Part shown: one piece after another, positions 1-8,676 of the stretch
Layout: every line of letters begins with the position of its first letter
Position numbering within the stretch: the stretch's first letter is position 1
DNA from: Rubrimonas sp036735545
GTDB taxonomy: Bacteria; Pseudomonadota; Alphaproteobacteria; Rhodobacterales; Rhodobacteraceae
Direction of reading: 5' to 3'
Length of the DNA stretch: 36,961 nt
Assembly: GCA_036735545.1 (NCBI GenBank)
Contig: DAINOD010000024.1
Coordinates: forward strand, 1-36,961
Translations under genes and position numbers: made by a program
Notes under the pieces: model-generated
Seen by the model: the letters and a program-made list of their open reading frames with translations, nothing else
What the model was told of the DNA's origin: nothing
Database searches by the model: none

Positions 1-426
1 GACGACGCCGCATTCGATCCGCTGTTCGCCAGCGGCCGGCCGATCGTGGCGCTCGCCGACCTCTCGCCTGCGCCCATGCCGGACTGGCCGGGTCCCCGCG
101 CGAACGCGACGCCGCGCCCGCGGCCCGACCGGGCGTTCTGCGGTCACGCGGACGGGCCCCTCCTGGTCGCGCCGCCCGATTTCGGCGATGTGGCGCCGAC
201 TTCGGTTCGCGTGTCGCACGAGGACCTCGCGGCCCTGCCGCCGCTGGGCGCGCTGCTGGCGGCCGGTTCCGGACCGCTGGCGGAGCCGCTCCTGCAGCTC
301 ATTCCTCCGGGGCAGGCGGTCGGCGGCCCGTTGCGCGGCTTCGCGGTGGCGGTTTCCCACCCCTCGGTCGCGCGCGAGGTTCTGGGCGATCCGGATTGCG
401 AAAGGTTGTCCATCCGGCCGTTGTAG
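1..426 (+). CDS. C-terminal part of an unrecognised protein (truncated by window edge)
   Basis: The frame is open from the first base of the window and closes with TAG at 424-426, so this is the tail (about 141 residues) of a gene that starts outside. The visible part is rich in Ala, Pro and Gly and contains two cysteines (in FCGH and DPDCER). I see no catalytic motif, membrane segment or repeat, and I do not recognise the family. The next gene starts 85 bases downstream on the same strand with its own ribosome binding site, so co-transcription is possible but not shown. The main doubt is whether this open frame is real, because long spurious frames are common at this GC content; its end just before a clear gene start is compatible with a real gene. 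Confidence 0.4.
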   Translation, partial: DDAAFDPLFASGRPIVALADLSPAPMPDWPGPRANATPRPRPDRAFCGHADGPLLVAPPDFGDVAPTSVRVSHEDLAALPPLGALLAAGSGPLAEPLLQLIPPGQAVGGPLRGFAVAVSHPSVAREVLGDPDCERLSIRPL

Positions 427-511
427 CCGGCCGCGCCGACCGCTGCGGGCGCTTTACGGCGCGGCGACGGCGCCCTTAACGTGGCGCGCACCCCTCCGAG
501 AGGCTCGCCGC

Positions 512-3500
512 ATGACGCTTCAGGTCGCCCTGACCCACCGCACGACCTACGACTACGAGCGGCCGGTGCAGCTTTTCCCCCAAGTGGTGCGCCTGCGCCC
601 GGCGCCGCATGCGCGCACGCCGGTGTTGAGCTACAGCCTGAAGATCAGCCCGGAAAAGCGCTTCACCAACTGGCAGCAGGACCCCTTCGGCAACTGGCAG
701 GCGCGGCTGGTGTTCCCCGAGAAAGTGGACCACTTCCACGTCAGCGTCGACCTGATCGCCGACATGATCGCGATAAACCCCTTCGACTTCTTCATCGAGG
801 AGGAGGCGCGCACGCCGACCTTCCGCTACGAGGCGTCGCTGAAGAAGGACCTCGGCCCGTATCTCGAGACGGAGACGCCGGGGCCGCTGCTGAGCAAGCT
901 CATCGCCGAGACACGGCCGACCGAGGCCGACGACACGCTGAACTGGGTGGTGGCGGTCAACCAGACGCTTCAGTCGATGATCGGCTACCTCATCCGCATG
1001 GAGCCGGGCGTGCAGACGCCGGAGGAGACGCTGGAGAAGGCGTCCGGCTCCTGCCGCGACAGCGCGTGGCTGATGTGCCACGTCCTGCGCCATCACGGCT
1101 TCGCGGCGCGTTTCGTCTCGGGCTATCTCATCCAGCTCACCGCCGACCTTGCGCCCATCGACGGCGGGGCGGGGGGGCCGTCCGCCGACTTCACCGACCT
1201 GCACGCCTGGGCGGAGGTGTTCCTGCCGGGCGCCGGGTGGGTGGGCCTCGACCCCACCTCGGGCCTGCTGACCGCCGAGGGCCACATCCCGCTGGCCGCC
1301 ACGCCCGAGCCCGCTACGGCCGCGGCGATCTCCGGCGCCGTGGAGCCATGCGAGGTGACATTCGGCTTCGACATGAAGATCGAGCGCATCCGCGAGACCC
1401 CGCGCGTCTCGGCTCCCTACACGATCCGCCAGTGGGCCGGCATAGACGCCGTGGGCCGGCGCATCGACGCGCGCCTCGCGGCCGGCGACGTGCGGCTGAC
1501 GGTCGGCGGCGAGCCGACCTTCCTCGCCGCCTACGACCGCGACGGGGGCGAGTGGAACACCGAGGCCGTGGGCCCCACCAAGCGCGGCTACGCCGACAGG
1601 CTGATCCGCCGCCTGCGCGAGCGCTTCGCCCCCGGCGGGCTTCTGCACTATGGGCAGGGCAAGTGGTATCCGGGCGAGCAGTTGCCGCGCTGGTCCTTCT
1701 CGCTGCACTGGCGCGCCGACAACGAGCCGCTGTGGCTGAACCCCGACCTGATCGCCCCGGAGGCCGACACCGGCGCCGACGCGGAGGCCGCGGAGCGGCT
1801 GGCGGTGCGGATCGCCGAGCAGCTGGGCGTCGACGGCGACTTCGTCCACGCCGCCTACGAGGACCCCGCGGCCTTCCTGAAACAGGAGAGCCTGCTGCCG
1901 ATCAACCTCGAACCCGCCACCAACCGCCTCGACGACCCGCTGGCGCGGATGCGGCTGGCGCGCGTGTTCTCCGAGGGTCTGGGCCGGCCGCGCAGCTTCG
2001 TGCTGCCGGTGCAGGCGGCGCAGGGCGCGGCGGCGCGGCGGGGGCGGCGGTTCCGCTGGATGTCGGAGATCTGGGCGACGCGGTCGCGCAAGCTGATCCT
2101 CATCCCCGGCGACAGCCCGGCGGGCTTCCGCCTGCCGCTGGGCGCGCTGCCCTTCCTCGCCGAGGGCGAGTATCCCTACTTCAACGAGACCGATCCGTTC
2201 TCGCCCGAGGCCCAGCGCGCGCTGCCGGGCCGGCCGATGCGCACCATCGCGCTGCAGCCCGCCGGCGGCGCCTCGGCCCATCCCGACGCCCCGGTCGCGC
2301 CGGACGCGGCGGTAGAGGACTACGACGCCTTCTGGGAGCGCGTGCGCGAGATCGCCCAGCGCCGCGCGACGCGGGAGGGCGGGGCCCCGATCCCCCCCGG
2401 CGCCCGGCTGACCGGCGGCGGGGCCGTGCGCACCGCGCTGGCCGTGGAGCCGCGCGACGGCAAGCTCTGCGTCTTCCTGCCGCCGACGCGCGACGCGGAG
2501 GAATACGTCGACCTCTGCGCCGCGATCGAGGACGCCGCCGCCGACCTGCGCCAGCCGGTGCACGTCGAGGGCTATCCCCCGCCCGACGACATGCGGCTGC
2601 GCCTGATCAAGGTCACCCCCGACCCCGGCGTGATCGAGGTGAACATCCACCCCTCGGCGAGCTGGGACGAGCAGGTGGCCATCACCGAGACGCTCTACGA
2701 GGAGGCGCGCCAGCTCGGTCTCGACAGCTCCACCTTCCAGCTCGACGGCCGCCCGTCGGGCACCGGCGGCGGCAACCATGTGGTGATGGGCGGCGCGACG
2801 CCGCCCGACAGCCCCTTCCTGCGCCGGCCCGACCTGCTCGGCTCGATCGTGCGCTACTGGCAGCGGCGCCCCTCGCTCAGCTACCTGTTCTCGGGGCTGT
2901 TCATCGGCCCGACCTCGCAGGCGCCGCGGATCGACGAGGCGCGCGACGACCAGCTGTTCGAGATGGAGATCGCGCTGGCGCAGATCCCCGACCCCTCGGC
3001 GGGCGGCTTCTGCCCGCCGTGGATGGTGGACCGCATCCTGCGCAACCTGCTGGTGGACAGCACCGGCAACACCCACCGCGCCGAGATCTGCATCGACAAG
3101 CTCTATTCCCCCGACGGGCCGACCGGGCGGCTGGGGCTGGTGGAGTTCCGCGCCTTCGAGATGCCGCCGCACCCGCGCATGGCGCTGGCGCAGCAACTGG
3201 TCCTGCGCGCCCTGATCGCGTGGTTCTGGGAGCGGCCGTGGACCGCCCCGCTCGTCGATCACGGCGACCGGCTGCGGGACGACTACATGCTGCCGCACGC
3301 GATATGGGCCGATTTTCTGATGGTTCTGGACGATCTCAACCGCGCGGGCTTCGGCATCGAGGCCGACTGGTTCATCCCTCACTACGAGTTCCGGTTCCCG
3401 CTGGCGGGGACGTTCTCGCAGGCCGGCGTCGAGGTGGAGGTGCGCACGGCTCTGGAGCCCTGGCATGTTCTCGGCGAGGAGGGGGTGATCGGCGGCACGG

Positions 3501-3937
3501 CGCGCTATGTCGACAGTTCGCTGGAGCGGGTGCAGGTGCGCGTCCGCGGCGATCTGGGCGGGAGATACGCCGTGGCGTGCAACGGCTACACCCTGCCGCT
3601 GGCCGAGGCGGACGGGCCGCAGGATCTCGTGGCCGGGGTGCGGTTCCGGGCCTGGCGGCCGGCGGCCTGTCTGCACCCCACCATCGGCATTCATTCACCG
3701 CTCACGATCGAGGTCTACGATCTGGCGATGGGACGGTCTCTGGGCGGCTGCACGCACCACGTCATGCACCCCGGCGGGCGCGCCTACGAGACCCGACCGA
3801 TCAACCTGCTGGAGGCTCAGGGACGGCGGCTGGCGCGATTCGAGACCATGGGCCATACTACCGGCCGCTCGGCGCCGCTGACGCCCCGCATGCAACCGGG
3901 GGCCCGGCGCACGCTCGACCTGCGGCTCCAGCGCTGA
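512..3937 (+). CDS. Transglutaminase-like / DUF2126 putative amidoligase fusion protein
   Basis: A protein of 1141 residues, the usual size for this family. The N-terminus has the transglutaminase-family beta domain (motif HRTTYDYERPV). A transglutaminase-like core follows, with the triad Cys181 (SGSCRDSAW), His231 (DLHAWAEV) and Asp247 (GLDPTSG). From about residue 325 to the end comes the DUF2126 region (LTVGGEPTF, HYGQGKWYPGEQLPRW), which published domain analysis classes as a putative COOH-NH2 (amido)ligase. One polypeptide thus pairs a thiol peptidase/transferase fold with a predicted bond-forming domain. I chose ATG 512 because GAGAGG lies about 10 bases upstream and family similarity begins there; the frame itself runs open much further upstream. 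No signal peptide is visible, so a cytoplasmic location is likely. It leads a cassette with the ATP-grasp/alpha-E and transglutaminase genes. The substrate is unknown. Confidence 0.9.
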   Translation: MTLQVALTHRTTYDYERPVQLFPQVVRLRPAPHARTPVLSYSLKISPEKRFTNWQQDPFGNWQARLVFPEKVDHFHVSVDLIADMIAINPFDFFIEEEARTPTFRYEASLKKDLGPYLETETPGPLLSKLIAETRPTEADDTLNWVVAVNQTLQSMIGYLIRMEPGVQTPEETLEKASGSCRDSAWLMCHVLRHHGFAARFVSGYLIQLTADLAPIDGGAGGPSADFTDLHAWAEVFLPGAGWVGLDPTSGLLTAEGHIPLAATPEPATAAAISGAVEPCEVTFGFDMKIERIRETPRVSAPYTIRQWAGIDAVGRRIDARLAAGDVRLTVGGEPTFLAAYDRDGGEWNTEAVGPTKRGYADRLIRRLRERFAPGGLLHYGQGKWYPGEQLPRWSFSLHWRADNEPLWLNPDLIAPEADTGADAEAAERLAVRIAEQLGVDGDFVHAAYEDPAAFLKQESLLPINLEPATNRLDDPLARMRLARVFSEGLGRPRSFVLPVQAAQGAAARRGRRFRWMSEIWATRSRKLILIPGDSPAGFRLPLGALPFLAEGEYPYFNETDPFSPEAQRALPGRPMRTIALQPAGGASAHPDAPVAPDAAVEDYDAFWERVREIAQRRATREGGAPIPPGARLTGGGAVRTALAVEPRDGKLCVFLPPTRDAEEYVDLCAAIEDAAADLRQPVHVEGYPPPDDMRLRLIKVTPDPGVIEVNIHPSASWDEQVAITETLYEEARQLGLDSSTFQLDGRPSGTGGGNHVVMGGATPPDSPFLRRPDLLGSIVRYWQRRPSLSYLFSGLFIGPTSQAPRIDEARDDQLFEMEIALAQIPDPSAGGFCPPWMVDRILRNLLVDSTGNTHRAEICIDKLYSPDGPTGRLGLVEFRAFEMPPHPRMALAQQLVLRALIAWFWERPWTAPLVDHGDRLRDDYMLPHAIWADFLMVLDDLNRAGFGIEADWFIPHYEFRFPLAGTFSQAGVEVEVRTALEPWHVLGEEGVIGGTARYVDSSLERVQVRVRGDLGGRYAVACNGYTLPLAEADGPQDLVAGVRFRAWRPAACLHPTIGIHSPLTIEVYDLAMGRSLGGCTHHVMHPGGRAYETRPINLLEAQGRRLARFETMGHTTGRSAPLTPRMQPGARRTLDLRLQR

Positions 3938-3951
3938 AGAGACCTTGATTC

Positions 3952-4023
3952 ATGCCGCATAGCCTCCATTCCCGCCGCCGGCCCCTCGGCCGGGCCGCGC
4001 CCGTGCGGCGGGGTCGGCGATGA
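3952..4023 (+). CDS. Possible 23-residue leader ORF coupled to the ATP-grasp gene
   Basis: ATG 3952 opens a 23-codon frame that ends in TGA at 4021-4023, overlapping the ATG (4020-4022) of the next gene in an ATGA junction like the one at 6551-6554. The predicted peptide is very basic (MPHSLHSRRRPLGR... with about nine Arg). It fills the 82-base gap between the DUF2126 gene and the ATP-grasp gene. The start has only a weak upstream purine stretch (AAGAGA about 9 bases before it). It may be a leader that couples translation across the gap, or it may be chance, since Arg-rich frames are easily produced at this GC content. Confidence 0.25.
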   Translation: MPHSLHSRRRPLGRAAPVRRGRR

Positions 4024-6554
4024 ACGACGCGGCGCAACTCGGGGCGCGGCTGGGGGCGGCGCGCTACTCCCAGCGCGCGGGCGTGCATGACGAGATGGTC
4101 GACGCCGACGGCGCGGTGCGCGCCGGCTGGCGGCCCTTCCTCGACGCGTGGCTGAAGCTCGGCGCGGGCGACGCGCTCGCGGCCGACGCCCGGCGGCTGC
4201 TTGACGAGGCGGGCCTCTCCTTCAACCCCTTCCTCGACACCGCCCGGGCGCAGGCGGCGACCGGCTGGCGGCTAGACCCAGTGCCGGTGATGATGACCGG
4301 CGACGACTGGCGGACCCTGAGCCGCGGCGTCGAACAGCGCGCCCGCACCATCGAGCTGGCGCTGAACGACGTCTACGGCGCGCAGACGCTGGTCTCGGCG
4401 GGCGTGCTGCCGCCGGCGGCGCTCTACGGCGGACCCGCCTTCATCCGCGACGCCGCGCGCTGGGACCGCCCGCCGCGGCGGCGGCTGTTCCGCTACGCCG
4501 TCGACGTCGCCCGCACGGCGGGCGGCGAATGGGTGGTGCTGGACGATCACATCGACCGCCCCGACGGCGACGGCTGGGCGCTGGCGATCCGCGTCGCGCT
4601 GGGGCAGGCGGCCTCGGAGCTGTTCGTGGAGAGCGGGGCGCGGCGGCTGGTCGGACACTTCGATCTGCTGCAGGAGGCGCTGGAGGCGGAGACCGGGACC
4701 GAGGGACGCATCGCCTATGTCACCCCCGGCCCCTCGGACGCGGCCTACTTCAGCCACGCCTATCTCGCGCGCTATCTCGGCCTGACGCTGGTGGAGCCCG
4801 GCGATCTGGCGGTGCGCGACGGCGAGGCGCACGTCAAGACGCTGGAGGGCCTGCGCCGGGTCGACGTGCTGCTGCGCGGCGCGAGCAGCGTCGGCATCGA
4901 CCCGCTCTATTCGCCCGGCCTCGGCGCCATCGCGCCGCCGGCGATCCTGCGCGCGGCGCGGCTCGGTCGGCTGACCTTCGCCAATGCGGTGGGGGCGGGG
5001 GTGCTGGACGGACGCACGCTGGCGCCCTTCTCCGCCGCGCTGATCCGCCGGCTGACCGGCGAGGAGCCGATGCTGGCCGAGGCCCCCTGTCTCTGGCTCG
5101 GCGACCCGGACCAGCGGACCGCCTATCTGGCCGAGCCAGAAGCCTGGCGCGTGACCGCCATGCGCGCCGCCGCCCGTCCCGGCGCCCCGGCCCATTCGCC
5201 GCTGGCCGAGCTGAAGCCCGACGCGGCGGCGCGGCTGATCGAGCGCGAGGGCTGGCGCATGGTCGCCCGCCGCCCCGTCGCCTGCGCCACGACCCCATGC
5301 TGGCGCGACGGGCGGCTGGAGGGCGCGCCCTGGGCCATGCGGCTGTTCGTCGTCGGCGGCCCCGACGGCTTCCGCTGCATGCCCGGCGGCCTGGCCTTCG
5401 CCGGAGCGGACGCCGAGGTCACCGGCCTGCCGTGGAGCGGCGCCGCCAAGGACGTCTGGGTGGTCGACGAGGCCGCCCGCCAGCCCAAGGGCGCCGCCAC
5501 TCAGCGGCTGAACCAGCGTCGCCGGACCGCGCATCTGCGCCGCACCGGGCGCGATCTGCTCAGCCGCGTCGCGGACGATCTGTTCTGGCTCGGCCGCGGC
5601 GTGGAGCGCTGCGATCTCTCGCTGCGCGTGCTCAAGGTGGTGTTGGAGCGCATCGTGGACGCGCCGCGGCGCGAGGGCGAGCCGCAACTCCTGCACGACC
5701 TGCTGGCGCTGCGCCTCGACGACGAGGAGACCGGCGAGCCCGATCTCAGCATCGCCGGCCTGCGGGCGCGCATCGTGCGCCTCGCGCTCGACCCGGCCGA
5801 GCCCGCCTCGGTGCCGCAATCGATCGAGACGATCTACTGGAACGCCAACCGCACCCGCGCGCACCTCTCCCGCGACGCGTGGCGCGACGTGGGCGCGCTG
5901 CACGCCAACCCGGTCTGGCGCGCGGGGCCCGATCCGGCGCGGGCGCTGGCGCTGTCGGGCGCGGTGGAGGAGGCGGTGCGCCACCTCGCCGCCTTCCACG
6001 GCGCCAGCCACGAGAACATGACGCGCAACTTCGCCTGGCGCTTTCTCGAACTGGGCCGGCGGCTGCAGCGCGGCATCAGCATCACCGCGATGTTCCGCGC
6101 GCTGGCGACCAAGCCGCGCGAGGACGAGCCGGTGGCGCTCTATGCGCTGCTGCTGCTGTGCGACAGCTTCTTCGCGTACCGCGCACGCTATCTGACCACG
6201 CCCGAGGCGACCCCGGCCATCGACCTCCTGATCCTCGACGAGAGCAACCCGCGCAGCCTCGCCTTCCAACTCGCCGCCATGGAGACGGTGCTGTCGGAGC
6301 TGCCGCGCCCCAGCCCCTACCGCAACTCCGAGCACCGCATGGCGCTGCGCCTGCTGACCGACCTGCGCATCAGCGACGCCAGCGAACTGGGCGCGGTGGA
6401 CGCAGAGGGCCGGCGCGTGGCGCTGGAGGCCATGCTCGACGAGGCCGACGACAAGCTGCAGCGCATCTCCGACCTGGTGGCCAAGGCGTATTTCGCCCAT
6501 GCCGAGCCGGCGCTGACCGAGGTGATGGCCTCGCGCTGGGGAGAGCAGGCATGA
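4020..6554 (+). CDS. Circularly permuted type 2 ATP-grasp / alpha-E domain fusion protein
   Basis: An 844-residue fusion. Residues of about 75-490 match the circularly permuted ATP-grasp family (formerly DUF404/DUF407), with VMPGG-like CMPGGLAF and the conserved SGAAKDVWVVDE segment. Residues of about 505-835 form the helical alpha-E domain (DUF403), opening LLSRVADDLFWLGRGVER and containing NFAWRFLELGRRLQR. In many genomes these are two adjacent genes; here they are fused. ATP-grasp enzymes join a carboxylate to an amine or thiol with ATP, so this is a predicted ligase acting with the DUF2126 protein; the role of alpha-E is unknown. An oddity: around residues 281-297 I read VDVLLRGASSVGIDPLY, where I recall the family having an RRVDD-like acidic motif. 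The stop overlaps the next start by four bases (ATGA), so the genes are very likely translated together. Confidence 0.88.
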   Translation: MNDAAQLGARLGAARYSQRAGVHDEMVDADGAVRAGWRPFLDAWLKLGAGDALAADARRLLDEAGLSFNPFLDTARAQAATGWRLDPVPVMMTGDDWRTLSRGVEQRARTIELALNDVYGAQTLVSAGVLPPAALYGGPAFIRDAARWDRPPRRRLFRYAVDVARTAGGEWVVLDDHIDRPDGDGWALAIRVALGQAASELFVESGARRLVGHFDLLQEALEAETGTEGRIAYVTPGPSDAAYFSHAYLARYLGLTLVEPGDLAVRDGEAHVKTLEGLRRVDVLLRGASSVGIDPLYSPGLGAIAPPAILRAARLGRLTFANAVGAGVLDGRTLAPFSAALIRRLTGEEPMLAEAPCLWLGDPDQRTAYLAEPEAWRVTAMRAAARPGAPAHSPLAELKPDAAARLIEREGWRMVARRPVACATTPCWRDGRLEGAPWAMRLFVVGGPDGFRCMPGGLAFAGADAEVTGLPWSGAAKDVWVVDEAARQPKGAATQRLNQRRRTAHLRRTGRDLLSRVADDLFWLGRGVERCDLSLRVLKVVLERIVDAPRREGEPQLLHDLLALRLDDEETGEPDLSIAGLRARIVRLALDPAEPASVPQSIETIYWNANRTRAHLSRDAWRDVGALHANPVWRAGPDPARALALSGAVEEAVRHLAAFHGASHENMTRNFAWRFLELGRRLQRGISITAMFRALATKPREDEPVALYALLLLCDSFFAYRARYLTTPEATPAIDLLILDESNPRSLAFQLAAMETVLSELPRPSPYRNSEHRMALRLLTDLRISDASELGAVDAEGRRVALEAMLDEADDKLQRISDLVAKAYFAHAEPALTEVMASRWGEQA

Positions 6555-7429
6555 TCTACGCCGTCCGCCACGCCACGACCTACCACTACGCCGACCCGGT
6601 GACGCTGTCTTCGCACCGGCTGCGGCTCAGCCCGCGCAACACGGCCCGCCAGCGCGTGCGCCGCTTCGCCATCGACGTGAGCCCCACCAACCACACGCTG
6701 GTCGCCGAGCGCGACAGCTTCGGCAACGCCACCCACCTGCTCGACATCCGCGAGAGCCACAGCACCCTGACCGTTGAGGCGCGCTCCACCGTCGAGGTGA
6801 CCGCCGAGGACCCCGAACTCGGCTTCACGCCATGGGAGGCGGCGGTGGAGGCGGCGCGGCGGCCGGCGGGGCCGAAACAACTGGAGGCGGCGCAGTTCGC
6901 CTTCCCCTCGCCCTACACCGCCGCCGACGACGGGCTGGAGGACTACGCGAGGGAGAGCTTCACGCAGGGCCGCCCGGTGCTGGAGGCGGGGCGGGAACTG
7001 ACCGCGCGCATCTTCCGCGACTTCAAGTACGATCCCGAAGCCACCCACGCCTCGACGCTCGCCGTGGACAGCTTCGCCGAGAAGCGCGGCGTCTGTCAGG
7101 ACTTCGCGCATGTGTTTCTCGCCGCCGTGCGCGCGCTGGGCGTGCCGGCGCGCTATGTCTCGGGCTATCTGCTGACCCGCCCGCCCGAGGGTCAGGAGAA
7201 GATGATCGGCGCCGACGCCAGCCACGCCTGGGTCGGCCTCTGGTGTCCAGTGGCGGGCTGGGTGGACTTCGACCCCACCAACGACGTCATCCCCGGCCTC
7301 GAGCACGTCACCTGCGCCTGGGGCCGCGACTACGGCGACGTCGGCCCCGTGGCCGGCGTGGTGCTGGGCGGCGGCGGGCACAGCATCGCCATCGCTGTCG
7401 ATGTGGACCCGGTGGCGGAGGCGGGCTGA
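6551..7429 (+). CDS. Transglutaminase-like cysteine protease family protein
   Basis: A 292-residue protein with the bacterial transglutaminase N-terminal domain (HATTYHYADPV) followed by the core domain. The triad is visible: Cys182 in KRGVCQDFAH, His225 in ASHAWVGLW and Asp241 in DFDPTND. The C-terminus has the CAWGRDYGDV(G)P segment typical of this subfamily. Its N-terminal half is clearly paralogous to the start of the DUF2126 protein in the same cassette. Bacterial members are usually regarded as proteases or amidases rather than crosslinkers. The pairing with two predicted ligases suggests that it cleaves or matures the product they make, but that is inference. ATG 6551 overlaps the previous stop (ATGA), which fixes the start. 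No signal peptide is seen. Confidence 0.9.
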   Translation: MIYAVRHATTYHYADPVTLSSHRLRLSPRNTARQRVRRFAIDVSPTNHTLVAERDSFGNATHLLDIRESHSTLTVEARSTVEVTAEDPELGFTPWEAAVEAARRPAGPKQLEAAQFAFPSPYTAADDGLEDYARESFTQGRPVLEAGRELTARIFRDFKYDPEATHASTLAVDSFAEKRGVCQDFAHVFLAAVRALGVPARYVSGYLLTRPPEGQEKMIGADASHAWVGLWCPVAGWVDFDPTNDVIPGLEHVTCAWGRDYGDVGPVAGVVLGGGGHSIAIAVDVDPVAEAG

Positions 7430-7505
7430 GGCTGCGCCGGCGCTGACCCCGCCGCCGTCAATGCCGTGGAGCGCAGGGAGCGTCGGGCCCCACTGAGCGG
7501 GCAGG

Positions 7506-7521
7506 GCCGTCGAAGGACGGC
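7506..7521. terminator. Small hairpin between convergent genes
   Basis: A perfect 6-bp stem (GCCGTC/GACGGC) with a GAAG loop lies in the 140-base gap between the convergent transglutaminase and modC genes. The position suits a bidirectional terminator, but neither side has a T tract, so it may only be a chance hairpin. I see nothing else in this gap. Confidence 0.25.
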
Positions 7522-7569
7522 GGAGCAGAGCTGTTCGCGTCGGCCATTCGCCCGCCGGCGATCGTGGAG

Positions 7570-8676
7570 CTACGGGGCGATCCGCTCCGTGGCCGCCGGC
7601 GCGAGGTCCCTCCGACCGACAGCGATGGATTTGGCCACCGCGAAGCAGGAGCCGCCAACCGTGAGGCCGAGCGCTTCCAGGCTGCGGCGGGTCACGCGGG
7701 CGAGCAGGCGGTCCGCGCCGCAGATCAGGCCGACATCCACGATGGGGCCGCCCTCGCCGATCCGGTCCACCGTGCAGGCCAGGACGTTGAGCGCGCTCAG
7801 GCCCTTCGGCGGACGGTCGGCGAGCATCACGTCGCGGGCGCGGATGCGGACGCGCAACGCCGCGCCGGGGGCGGCGTCGACGTTCGCCGCCCAGAGCGTG
7901 CCGCCGGAGACGGACAACTCGCTGAGCCCGTCCGCGGCGTGGCGGACCACGCGGGCGTCGAGCAAGGCGCCGGCCTCCTGTCGGCCCATCAGCGGGAAGG
8001 CGTCGGGGTCGGCCATCAGGTCGGCGGGCGGGCCGACACGCTCGACGCGGCCGTCGGCGATGGCGACGACGGTGGTGGCGAGGCGCGCGACCTCGGCGAC
8101 GGAATGGCTCACGAAAAGGATCGGGATCCGCGTGTCGTCGCGCAACTGCTCCAGATAGGGCAGGATCTCGGCCCTGCGCGCCTCGTCCAGCGCGGCGAGC
8201 GGCTCGTCGAGCAGCAGGACGCGGGGCGCAGCCAGCAGGGCGCGGCCGATGGCGACGCGCTGCTTCTCCCCGCCCGACAGCCGACCGGGGCGGCGGTCGA
8301 GCAGGCGGCCGATCCCGAGCAGATCGACGACGTGGCCGAAGGCCGGACCGGCGGCCTCCCTGGGCGCGAACCAGCGGCCGAAACCCAGGTTCTGGCGCAC
8401 CGTCAGATGCGGAAACAGGCGCGCATCCTGGAAGACGTAGCCGACGCGCCTGCGGTGCGGCGGCAGGAACACGCGGGCGTCGCTGTCGAACAGCGTCGCG
8501 CCGTCCGCCGCGATCCGTCCCGCCTCGGGCCGCAGCAGCCCCGCCACGGCGTTGACCACCGTCGTCTTGCCCGACCCCGAGCGGCCGAACAGCGCGGTCA
8601 CGCCCGGCGGCGCCTCGAAGGCGGCCTCCAGCCGGAAGCCGGGAAAGGCGTGGCGGATGGCGACCGAAAGACTCAT
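7570..8676 (-). CDS. modC: Molybdate ABC transporter ATP-binding protein ModC
   Basis: A 368-residue ATPase that powers molybdate import at the inner membrane. Walker A is GRSGSGKTT (residues 31-39), the signature is LSGGEKQR (133-140) and Walker B is VLLLDEP (153-159), with the switch His in FVSHS. The C-terminal third (about 290-355) has a TOBE/molbindin-like domain (LRVRIRARDVMLADRPP, LSALNVLACTV), which marks it as ModC rather than a generic importer ATPase. ATG 8676 overlaps the modB stop by four bases (ATGA). It is the last gene of modE-modA-modB-modC, and its end faces the transglutaminase gene. Confidence 0.93.
   Translation of the reverse strand: MSLSVAIRHAFPGFRLEAAFEAPPGVTALFGRSGSGKTTVVNAVAGLLRPEAGRIAADGATLFDSDARVFLPPHRRRVGYVFQDARLFPHLTVRQNLGFGRWFAPREAAGPAFGHVVDLLGIGRLLDRRPGRLSGGEKQRVAIGRALLAAPRVLLLDEPLAALDEARRAEILPYLEQLRDDTRIPILFVSHSVAEVARLATTVVAIADGRVERVGPPADLMADPDAFPLMGRQEAGALLDARVVRHAADGLSELSVSGGTLWAANVDAAPGAALRVRIRARDVMLADRPPKGLSALNVLACTVDRIGEGGPIVDVGLICGADRLLARVTRRSLEALGLTVGGSCFAVAKSIAVGRRDLAPAATERIAP

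Noticed and set aside
476..3694. Long minus-strand frame opposite the DUF2126 gene
   Set aside because: Composition is Arg/Gly/His-rich without family motifs; the plus strand has a complete known protein.
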